Assembly (NCBI GenBank): GCA_002383285.1
Contig: DFXU01000002.1
Coordinates: 64,225-76,197, forward strand
Origin: Caryophanales bacterium UBA4100
GTDB lineage: Bacteria > Bacillota > Bacilli > Paenibacillales > UBA4045
Reading direction: 5' to 3'
DNA length: 11,973 nucleotides
The notes beneath the pieces are model-generated. The model worked only from the letters and a program-made list of their open reading frames with translations, made no database searches and was not told the DNA's origin. Numbering within the stretch: the stretch's first letter is position 1; each line of letters begins with the position of its first letter. This document shows positions 6,730 through 11,973 of this stretch, piece by piece. The position numbers were made by a program, and so were the translations under genes.

Positions 6730-7817
6730 GTAAAAGTGGTGTAAAAGCATTCTTCCTAGGATTCATTCCTGGGATGGGACATATGTACCTAAGTAAATTT
6801 GTGAGAGGCATTCTATATTCAATGATATTCCTATTTGTATTCGGATTATCAGCGTTAATTGGGATTAGTAGCGGTAATGAGGAAGCATTCTTAGTTGGTT
6901 TGATCTTCTGCTTTCTGATATGGGTTATCAATATGATTGACCTTGTTGTAACTATTATTCGGTATCCATCACAGTATAGTAATCCGAATTTAGCTGTTGA
7001 TCATTCCTTCGAAGGGTTGAATGTACCTAATGACGCGAATTCAACGAAGACTGTCATGCTCTCCTTAATCCCTGGGCTAGGTCATATGCACCTAGGATTA
7101 ATGTATCGTGGTCTCACATTTATTATTGGGTTCTTCGGGATCTTGACGATGATCTTCTTCATAGCGGTATTGACAGGGGAAGGTGGATTCTTGGTGTTCC
7201 TCGGAGCCCTGCCCATAATTTGGATTTATAGCTTGTTCGACGCTATCCAGCTTCTACATCGTAAAAACCGTGGTGAGGTATTGGTCGATAAGTCCATCAT
7301 GGAAGAGCTTGATGAGCATCGTGAACAGGGAAAGAAGAGTAAGATGCTTGCTACATTCTTATCGATATTCCCTGGAGCGGGTCATATGTACTTAGGCCTG
7401 CAGAAGCGTGGCTTGCAATTGATGGTCGCATTCTTGTTCTCCATCTATATACTCGATGTATTACATTTGTCATTATTTCTGTTCTTGATTCCAATCTTAT
7501 GGTTTTATAGCTTCTTCGATGCTCTCCAGCAAATTTCTAAGCATGCAAGAGGAGAGGCCCATGATGTTCCGATCGTAGATTGGTTAATTAATCACCAACG
7601 GTGGGTGGGAATCGCTCTATTAGCACTAGGTGGATTTTACATTATGGATCAAGTGCTCTTACCGATCCTGTATGATATCTTTCCGGAATATCGATTTAAT
7701 TATTTGTATGAGCGTTATTTCCAGACAACGTTAGTCTCCATTCTATTAGTTGCTGGAGGGGTTTTCCTACTCAAGGGCAGTACAAAGAATAAACCAAAGG
7801 GTGGTGAGCACGAATGA
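6726..7817 (+). CDS. Polytopic membrane protein with three TM2-like repeats, ECF operon member of unknown function
   Basis: A 363-residue membrane protein built from three copies of a unit of about 100 residues. Each unit opens with the same motif: PGMGHMYLSKFVRG (15-28), PGLGHMHLGLMYRG (116-129) and PGAGHMYLGLQKRG (216-229). Each is followed by two hydrophobic helices closing on (I/L)W(V/I/F)(I/Y)(N/S)xxD: 65-72, 165-172, 259-266. The motif recalls the TM2 domain (Pfam), whose biochemical role is unclear. A fourth part (about 290-350) has two more helices, WVGIALLALGGFYIMDQVL and LVSILLVAGGVFLL, like the LiaI/LiaF membrane module. ATG 6726 is chosen because it overlaps the anti-sigma stop as ATGA with GAAGGGA upstream; the reading frame is open back to 6678 inside the anti-sigma gene. 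It ends with an ATGA overlap into the next gene. A role in envelope-stress sensing is inferred from context only. Confidence 0.8.
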   Translation: MSKSGVKAFFLGFIPGMGHMYLSKFVRGILYSMIFLFVFGLSALIGISSGNEEAFLVGLIFCFLIWVINMIDLVVTIIRYPSQYSNPNLAVDHSFEGLNVPNDANSTKTVMLSLIPGLGHMHLGLMYRGLTFIIGFFGILTMIFFIAVLTGEGGFLVFLGALPIIWIYSLFDAIQLLHRKNRGEVLVDKSIMEELDEHREQGKKSKMLATFLSIFPGAGHMYLGLQKRGLQLMVAFLFSIYILDVLHLSLFLFLIPILWFYSFFDALQQISKHARGEAHDVPIVDWLINHQRWVGIALLALGGFYIMDQVLLPILYDIFPEYRFNYLYERYFQTTLVSILLVAGGVFLLKGSTKNKPKGGEHE

Positions 7818-8476
7818 AACAGTGGCGTGTAGGAACGGTATCTATGGGATTATCGCTTGTTATGTTAGGTGCAATGCTCTTCTCATCTCAGTGGCGGGGG
7901 CTGGCAGCACTTGATACTTTTCTAACCTGGTGGCCTATGATTTTTGTTCTCCTGGGTCTTGAGCTGTTGATTTATTTGGCGGTATCAAGATTAAGCAACC
8001 CTGTGGTGAAATATGATATATTCAGTGTCTTCTTCGTTGGTTTTATCTGTATGATCTGTATTGGCTTTGTTGTTCTAACGACCTCAGGCTTGATGCAGCA
8101 ATTCAGGTATGAGATTAGCTCAATAGACCGCTCGGAGGCTATACCTACCATTAAAGAGAAGCTGCAATCCCAAGTGAAGAAGGTTGTCATTCAGAACTAT
8201 AATGGCTCCGAAATCCAAGTGGATCAGACTCTGGCCTCAGAGCAAGCTATACATGTATTCGGCTCATATCAGTATACTTCTTCAGATGATGAGGAGGGGC
8301 TTAAGCTCTCGGAATCCTTCGTCTCTATTCACACGATTGGGGATACGATGTATGTAAGCATTCAACAGCCTCCTCGCAGGAATGGGATTCGTTCAAATTA
8401 TCCACATCTGGATTTAACCGTGGTCATTCCCGATGGTATAGTTACGGAGATATCTGGTAATCACAAGCTTATCTGA
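7814..8476 (+). CDS. LiaF/DUF4097-like membrane protein, possibly shortened at the C-terminus
   Basis: A 220-residue protein with three predicted membrane helices (about 6-26, 36-57 and 70-90) and a polar, beta-rich outer domain (about 115-220). The helices WWPMIFVLLGLELLIYLA resemble the LiaF/DUF5668 membrane region. The segment VKKVVIQNYNGSEIQV (121-136) and LDLTVVIPDGIVTEISGN (199-216) resemble the start of a DUF4097 beta-helix-like adhesin domain, which normally continues well past this point. Here the protein ends four residues later, exactly where the opposing LysR gene begins to overlap (8 bases). It is translationally coupled to the gene before it (ATGA at 7814-7817) and is the last gene of the sigma operon. 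Function is unknown; a part in sensing or modulating envelope stress is inferred. Confidence 0.72.
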   Translation: MKQWRVGTVSMGLSLVMLGAMLFSSQWRGLAALDTFLTWWPMIFVLLGLELLIYLAVSRLSNPVVKYDIFSVFFVGFICMICIGFVVLTTSGLMQQFRYEISSIDRSEAIPTIKEKLQSQVKKVVIQNYNGSEIQVDQTLASEQAIHVFGSYQYTSSDDEEGLKLSESFVSIHTIGDTMYVSIQQPPRRNGIRSNYPHLDLTVVIPDGIVTEISGNHKLI

Positions 8477-9386
8477 ATTCTAGGGAAGAGCTGATAACTT
8501 CAGTTAAGGTAGCGATGAAAGCTTCGGCAGCCTTGGATAGATACCTCCCTTTACGGTAAGCGATAACTAGTGTTCTGGTTGGAGCAGGTTCAGCAAGTGA
8601 AAAGTAAACGGGTGCAGAGGGGAGACCAAGGTCTCTCGTTACCATTCGGGGGACAAGAGCTATCCCCATACCAGCAGCAACAAGGGATTGTACAGTCTCT
8701 ATGTTGCTGCTTTCGAATACCATTCTTGGCTCAAATCCAGCCGACTTGCATAGATCGATCGTGATTTGACGAAAGCCCTGACCTTTCTTCAATAGTATGA
8801 AGGGCTCATCCCTTAGCATGCTCATATGGACTGAACGATTATTCTGATTATTCAACAAGGTAAGGTGGTGTTGAGGAGGGACAGCTAGGCATATCTCCTC
8901 TTCAATTAGGGTTTGGTAGATGAGCGATGAATGATCAATAGGAAGAGAAAGTAAACAGATATCAGTTTGCCCGCTTGAGGTTAATGCTTCTAAATTGGCA
9001 CTAGTCTCCTCAACAAGCACAATTTCAATTTCTGGATAACGAGATTGGAAGACTGGCAATACTAGTGGTAATATATGAGATCCTGTAATGGGAAGACTAC
9101 CGACTATTAGCTTGCCTTTGCGCATCTGTGAGATATCTCCCATCTCTTGCTTTAGCTGCTCAATATGATCGACAATCTTCTGAGCTTGTTCCATGAACAC
9201 ACCTCCAGCATAGGTAAGCTCAACCGAATTCGTATTCCGTTGGAATAAGAGAACACCGATTTCCTTCTCTAATTTGGATAACTGTTGACTAAGTGATGGT
9301 TGGGCAATATGCAATTTCTCAGCTGCGCGTGAGAAGTTCATTTCTTTGGCTATTTGTAAGGCATATTGCAATTGACGTATCTCCAT
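8469..9386 (-). CDS. LysR-type transcriptional regulator divergent to leuCD
   Basis: A 305-residue LysR-type regulator. The N-terminal winged helix-turn-helix is clear: MEIRQLQYALQIAKEMNFSR (1-20), AAEKLHIAQPSLSQQLSKLE (21-40), then GVLLFQRNTNSVELTYAG (44-61). A linker helix and the two-lobe co-inducer domain follow (GKLIVGSLPI near 93-102; the ending DEPFILLKKGQGFRQI, ESSNIETVQSLVAAGMGIALVPRMV is typical). ATG 9386 has GAGG 8 bases upstream; an in-frame GTG at 9395 overlaps that site and is less likely. Position and orientation suggest it controls leuC-leuD and itself through the 129-base shared region, probably with a leucine-pathway metabolite as ligand; the ligand is inference. No leucine-specific signature was recognised. 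Its end overlaps the upstream operon's last gene by 8 bases. Confidence 0.88.
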   Translation of the reverse strand: MEIRQLQYALQIAKEMNFSRAAEKLHIAQPSLSQQLSKLEKEIGVLLFQRNTNSVELTYAGGVFMEQAQKIVDHIEQLKQEMGDISQMRKGKLIVGSLPITGSHILPLVLPVFQSRYPEIEIVLVEETSANLEALTSSGQTDICLLSLPIDHSSLIYQTLIEEEICLAVPPQHHLTLLNNQNNRSVHMSMLRDEPFILLKKGQGFRQITIDLCKSAGFEPRMVFESSNIETVQSLVAAGMGIALVPRMVTRDLGLPSAPVYFSLAEPAPTRTLVIAYRKGRYLSKAAEAFIATLTEVISSSLEFR

Positions 9387-9417
9387 TGGTATCACCTCTA
9401 TAAAGAATTGGTTGGTT

Positions 9418-9432
9418 ATAGGATAAACCTAT
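9418..9432. promoter_or_regulatory. Candidate LysR operator (T-N11-A dyad)
   Basis: ATAGG-ATAAA-CCTAT is a perfect inverted repeat with 5-base arms and contains the LysR consensus T-N11-A (T9419 to A9431). Its centre (9425) lies about 65 bases upstream of the predicted leuC transcription start near 9490. That is the classic distance for a LysR recognition site. Two more palindromes, ATCTATAGAT (9436-9445) and GATATTATATC (9443-9453), follow immediately and could be the activation half-site. Confidence 0.55.
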
Positions 9433-9445
9433 TAGATCTATAGAT

Positions 9446-9451
9446 ATTATA
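9446..9451 (-). promoter_or_regulatory. Candidate -10 box of the lysR gene
   Basis: The minus strand reads TATAAT, a perfect -10 match, about 60 bases before the start codon at 9386. The -35 region at the proper distance is poor (TTTCTT). Transcription from here would run across the T-N11-A dyad just after its start, consistent with autorepression. Confidence 0.35.
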
Positions 9452-9453
9452 TC

Positions 9454-9483
9454 TTGGAACAATGAAGAAAGAAATGATAATAT
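9454..9483 (+). promoter_or_regulatory. Candidate leuCD promoter
   Basis: TTGGAA (9454-9459), a 16-base spacer, then GATAAT (9476-9481). An overlapping TGA-TAATAT (9475-9483) could act as an extended -10. The palindromes of the LysR control region end directly at the -35 box, as expected for an activated promoter. Confidence 0.5.
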
Positions 9484-9515
9484 GATATTAAGTAAAATTG
9501 ATGAGGTGAATTGAG

Positions 9516-10937
9516 ATGGGTAAAAAGACATTATACGAGAAAATATGGGAAAATCACGTTATCGATCAAGAAGAGGGTAAACCAGCAATTATTTATATCG
9601 ACCTTCATCTTGTGCACGAGGTTACTTCTCCACAGGCCTTCGAAGGGCTTCGTATATCTGGACGTAAGGTACGTCGTCCTGAATTAACGTTCGCAACTAT
9701 GGATCATAATGTACCAACACAAGACCGATTTAATATTAAGGATCCAATTTCTAAGCAGCAAATTGAGACTTTGGAGCAGAACTGCCGTGATTTTGGTGTA
9801 AAGCTATATGATTTACACAGCGCTGATCAAGGTGTAGTCCATGTAATGGGACCTGAGCTTGGACTTACACATCCAGGTAAGACGATTGTTTGTGGAGATA
9901 GCCACACATCTACTCATGGTGCATTCGGTGCTCTGGCGTTTGGTATCGGTACTAGTGAAGTTGAGCACGTTATGGCAACGCAATGCTTGCAGCAAGTACA
10001 TTCTAAGACCATGGAAGTACGTGTGAATGGTAATCTCAAGCCAGGTGTGAAAGCGAAGGATCTTATTCTTGGTATTATCGCGAAGTATGGTACTGACTTT
10101 GGAACTGGCTATGTTATTGAATTTACTGGGGAAGCAATCCGTGCATTAACAATGGAGCAACGTATGACCGTATGTAATATGTCCATTGAAGCTGGCGCTC
10201 GTGCAGGGATTATCGCACCGGACGAGACTACATTCAATTACCTGCGTGGACGCGAATATGTTCCACAGGGTGCTGCTTTTGATAAGGCTGTTGAGCAATG
10301 GAAGAAACTAACTACAGATGAAGGTGCTGTTTATGATCGCACTGTTGAAATTGACGCATCTGCACTTGCTCCACAAGTAACGTGGGGAACAAGTCCGGGA
10401 ATGGGTACGGATATCATGTCCTTAGTTCCTGATCCGAGCAGCTTCACTACTGAGAATGAGCGTAAAGCTGCTGAGAAAGCAATTGAATATATGGGGTTAA
10501 TTCCTGGAACACCAATGAATGAATTGAAGATCGATCGTGTATTCATCGGCTCTTGTACGAATGGTCGGATCGAAGACTTACGTGCTGCAGCCGAAGTAGC
10601 TAAAGGCTATAAGGTAGCTTCACATGTCAATGCGATTGTGGTTCCTGGTTCCGGTCGTGTGAAGATCCAAGCTGAGCAAGAAGGATTGGACAAGATATTC
10701 ACAGAGGCAGGCTTTGAATGGCGCGATGCTGGTTGTAGCATGTGTCTGGCTATGAATCCAGATGTACTAAGTCCTGGTGAACGTTGTGCATCTACATCTA
10801 ATCGTAACTTTGAGGGTCGTCAAGGCCGTGGTGGTAGAACTCATCTAGTGTCTCCAGAGATGGCTGCAGCTGCAGCAATTATGGGCCACTTCGTTGATAC
10901 ACGTGATTGGAAATTCAAGGCAGAGGTTAATGCCTAA
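9516..10937 (+). CDS. leuC: 3-isopropylmalate dehydratase, large subunit
   Basis: A 473-residue aconitase-family protein, full length for LeuC. With LeuD it isomerises 2-isopropylmalate to 3-isopropylmalate in leucine synthesis, in the cytoplasm. The three [4Fe-4S] ligands are present: C347 in FIGSCTNGRIEDLRAA, and C407 and C410 in DAGCSMCLAMNPD. Other family marks are YIDLHLVHEVTSPQAFEGLR (27-46), TMDHNVPT (61-68), CGDSHTSTHGAFGALAFGIG (126-145) and NRNFEGRQGRGGRTHLVSP (429-447). The ATG is preceded by GAGGTGA (9503-9509) with 6-base spacing. It is followed by leuD after 20 bases, and the two form an operon divergent to a LysR regulator. I see no T-box or attenuator in the short leader, so control is probably transcriptional. 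leuA and leuB are not in the window. Confidence 0.98.
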   Translation: MGKKTLYEKIWENHVIDQEEGKPAIIYIDLHLVHEVTSPQAFEGLRISGRKVRRPELTFATMDHNVPTQDRFNIKDPISKQQIETLEQNCRDFGVKLYDLHSADQGVVHVMGPELGLTHPGKTIVCGDSHTSTHGAFGALAFGIGTSEVEHVMATQCLQQVHSKTMEVRVNGNLKPGVKAKDLILGIIAKYGTDFGTGYVIEFTGEAIRALTMEQRMTVCNMSIEAGARAGIIAPDETTFNYLRGREYVPQGAAFDKAVEQWKKLTTDEGAVYDRTVEIDASALAPQVTWGTSPGMGTDIMSLVPDPSSFTTENERKAAEKAIEYMGLIPGTPMNELKIDRVFIGSCTNGRIEDLRAAAEVAKGYKVASHVNAIVVPGSGRVKIQAEQEGLDKIFTEAGFEWRDAGCSMCLAMNPDVLSPGERCASTSNRNFEGRQGRGGRTHLVSPEMAAAAAIMGHFVDTRDWKFKAEVNA

Positions 10938-10957
10938 TTGGAGAGGGGATACATCAA

Positions 10958-11560
10958 ATGCAAGCATTTACTAAGCATACAGGTATCGTAATTCCCGTTG
11001 ACCGAGTGAACGTAGACACGGATGCGATTATACCTAAGCAATTCCTGAAGAGAATTGAGCGTACAGGCTTCGGACAATATCTATTCTTCGAGTGGCGCTG
11101 GTTTGAGAATGGTGAGGTTAATCATGATTTCGAGATGAACAAGGATCGATACAAGGGTGGCTCCGTGCTCGTATCACGTGCCAACTTCGGCTGTGGATCT
11201 TCAAGAGAGCATGCACCATGGGCTATCCAGGATTATGGATTCCAGGTTATTATCGCTCCTTCCTTTGCAGATATATTCTATAATAACTGCTTCAAGAATG
11301 GTATTCTGCCAATTAAGCTATCGGAAGAGCAGGTTGAGCACTTCTTCCAGCTGACAGCGGCGAATGTCGGCTATCAGCTATCCGTTAATTTGGAGACGAA
11401 GACCATTACGGATGAACACGGCTTGTCGATTTCCTTCGACCTAGATGAGCACCGTCGCCAATTTCTACTACAAGGTTTAGACGATATCGGATTGACATTA
11501 AAGCATGAGAGTAAGATCACTGCCTTTGAACAGAAGCGTCTGGCAGAAATCGTCGTTTAA
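10958..11560 (+). CDS. leuD: 3-isopropylmalate dehydratase, small subunit
   Basis: A 200-residue swivel-domain partner of LeuC, normal length for the bacterial small subunit. Typical stretches are VDRVNVDTDAIIPKQFLKRI (14-33), RANFGCGSSREHAPWAIQDYGF (74-95), whose GSSREH serine and arginine contact substrate in the aconitase family, and IIAPSFADIFYNNCFKNGILPI (98-119). GGAGAGGGG lies 9 bases before the ATG. It is co-transcribed with leuC and followed by a very strong terminator at 11579. Nothing unusual in the coding sequence was noticed. Confidence 0.98.
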   Translation: MQAFTKHTGIVIPVDRVNVDTDAIIPKQFLKRIERTGFGQYLFFEWRWFENGEVNHDFEMNKDRYKGGSVLVSRANFGCGSSREHAPWAIQDYGFQVIIAPSFADIFYNNCFKNGILPIKLSEEQVEHFFQLTAANVGYQLSVNLETKTITDEHGLSISFDLDEHRRQFLLQGLDDIGLTLKHESKITAFEQKRLAEIVV

Positions 11561-11578
11561 GAAGTATATATGTGTACG

Positions 11579-11630
11579 AAAGAGCAGTTCGATCAGCAGA
11601 ATACTGTTGATCGAGCTGCTCTTTTTCTAC
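11579..11630 (+). terminator. Strong rho-independent terminator after leuD
   Basis: Bases 11579-11599 pair with 11604-11624 to give a 21-pair stem with two G-U pairs and an AATA tetraloop; TT then CTAC follows, and the stem itself closes with CTTT, so the U-run is TTTTT. It ends the leuCD transcript 18 bases after the stop codon. The stem is unusually long for an intrinsic terminator. Confidence 0.9.
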
Positions 11631-11658
11631 GACAGCATGATTAACATACCTCTTATAA

Positions 11659-11674
11659 AGCAGAATAATCTGCT
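11659..11674. repeat. Short perfect inverted repeat
   Basis: AGCAGA-ATAA-TCTGCT, two perfect 6-base arms around a 4-base loop. No T-run follows, so it is not an obvious terminator. The sequence CAGAATA also occurs at the top of the leuD terminator hairpin just upstream. Confidence 0.6.
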
Positions 11675-11711
11675 CTAAATGGTGACTTAGGTAGTAAGTA
11701 ACATACTTTCT

Positions 11712-11738
11712 AAGATGTGATTTGAGACTCAACATCTT
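11712..11738. repeat. Inverted repeat with 7-base arms
   Basis: AAGATGT (11712-11718) and ACATCTT (11732-11738) are perfect inverted copies separated by 13 bases. Inside lies a second palindrome, TTGAGACTCAA (11722-11732). It could be a protein-binding site or a hairpin; no role can be assigned. Confidence 0.5.
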
Positions 11739-11747
11739 GGTGATTAA

Positions 11748-11803
11748 CGCTAGCTTCTGCGCTATAGCTCCTTCTAGACAACACTATAGCGCTAAAACTA
11801 GCG
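11748..11803. repeat. GCGCTA-rich two-stem inverted repeat
   Basis: Outer arms CGCTAG (11748-11753) and CTAGCG (11798-11803) enclose a symmetric 5/5 internal loop, then perfect 9-base arms GCGCTATAG (11759-11767) and CTATAGCGC (11784-11792) around a 16-base loop. The same motif recurs at 11858-11877. This looks like a designed or selected hairpin, possibly a copy of a dispersed intergenic repeat family. Confidence 0.65.
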
Positions 11804-11857
11804 CCCTTGCCCAAAATCATCGATATGAGTGGCATTTAACGAAATTCGGCAGCAGTG

Positions 11858-11877
11858 TAGCGCCAGTTGTAACGCTA
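11858..11877. repeat. Second, smaller copy of the TAGCG/CGCTA inverted repeat
   Basis: TAGCG (11858-11862) and CGCTA (11873-11877) are inverted arms around 10 bases. They share their core with the larger hairpin at 11748-11803. Confidence 0.45.
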
Positions 11878-11898
11878 ATCCATGGAAGGTTTGATTAC

Positions 11899-11933
11899 TT
11901 GGTGCTTAGTGCTTCGTGCTTAGTGCTTGGTGT
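11899..11933 (+). repeat. Five-unit 7-base tandem repeat (TTNGTGC)
   Basis: Five successive heptamers TTGGTGC, TTAGTGC, TTCGTGC, TTAGTGC, TTGGTGT cover 35 bases. Only the third base varies (G, A, C, A, G), plus the final base of the last unit. The unit is a likely slippage-prone microsatellite lying outside any recognised gene. Confidence 0.8.
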
Positions 11934-11973
11934 GATAAATTGGAGCTCAAATCGTAACTTCGGAGGAATTCGG

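Larger units (their letters stand above)
11631..11973. other. Gene-free, repeat-rich intergenic tail
   Basis: No convincing gene is seen in these 343 bases on either strand. The stretch holds several inverted repeats (11659-11674, 11712-11738, 11748-11803, 11858-11877), a recurring GCGCTA/TAGCGC motif and a 7-base tandem repeat (11899-11933). The last bases include GGAGGAAT (11961-11968), which could be the ribosome binding site of a gene starting just beyond the window. I see no transposase remnant or terminal repeat pair. Confidence 0.6.

Noticed and set aside
7795..7808. AAAGGGTGGTGAGC resembles the T-box core AGGGTGG
   Set aside because: It lies inside the coding end of the TM2-repeat gene and acts as the ribosome binding region of the next gene; no leader structure surrounds it.
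9387..9515. T-box leader before leuC
   Set aside because: The leader from the predicted start is only about 25 bases, with no conserved T-box sequence or terminator.
11517..11735. Minus-strand open frame of 72 codons over the leuD terminator
   Set aside because: It runs through the terminator hairpin and the leuD end, has no ribosome binding site and resembles no family I know.
11899..11933. CRISPR-like array
   Set aside because: Units are 7 bases with no spacers; it is a simple tandem repeat.

Overview
The window looks like chromosomal DNA of a low-to-mid G+C Gram-positive bacterium, most likely Paenibacillus or a close relative. Reasons: strong GGAGG-type ribosome binding sites, GTG and other non-ATG starts, an AraC regulator next to a family-specific glycosidase, proteins close to Bacillus MtnE, MtnU and YfhF as I remember them, and an ECF sigma/anti-sigma operon with LiaF-like membrane proteins. 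It is a mosaic of ordinary metabolic and stress genes. I see no transposase, integrase, prophage gene, CRISPR array, rRNA or tRNA.

Layout. (1) 1-2538: the 5' part of an AraC-family regulator (minus strand, cut by the window edge) is divergent from a 656-residue glycosidase of the GHL6 / beta-galactosidase-trimerisation type, probably a GH151-like alpha-L-fucosidase. This looks like a small carbohydrate-use locus. (2) 2535-5586: mtnE (minus strand) is divergent from a yfhF-mtnU operon (plus strand). MtnE and MtnU are the transaminase and omega-amidase that together finish methionine salvage with glutamine as amino donor; a TIGR01777 epimerase sits between them. A clear terminator follows mtnU. 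(3) 5708-8476: a four-gene ECF sigma operon in which every junction is a 4-base ATGA overlap: sigma factor (apparently initiating at ATC), zinc-finger anti-sigma factor with one membrane segment, a membrane protein with three copies of a TM2-like PGxGHMYLG motif, and a LiaF/DUF4097-like membrane protein that seems to lack the end of its outer domain. (4) 8469-11560: a LysR-type regulator (minus strand) is divergent from leuC-leuD, the two subunits of isopropylmalate isomerase. The shared intergenic region has a clean T-N11-A dyad about 65 bases upstream of the predicted leuC transcription start. A very strong terminator follows leuD. (5) 11631-11973: no convincing gene, but a dense set of inverted repeats, a recurring GCGCTA/TAGCGC motif and a 7-base tandem repeat.

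Points most worth checking are the ATC start of the sigma factor, the ECF operon with its triplicated membrane motif and shortened last gene, the two convergent gene pairs whose ends overlap (4 and 8 bases, leaving no room for terminators), the LysR operator, and the repeat-rich tail. No single feature is convincingly a wholly new system; the ECF operon is the best candidate for undescribed biology.
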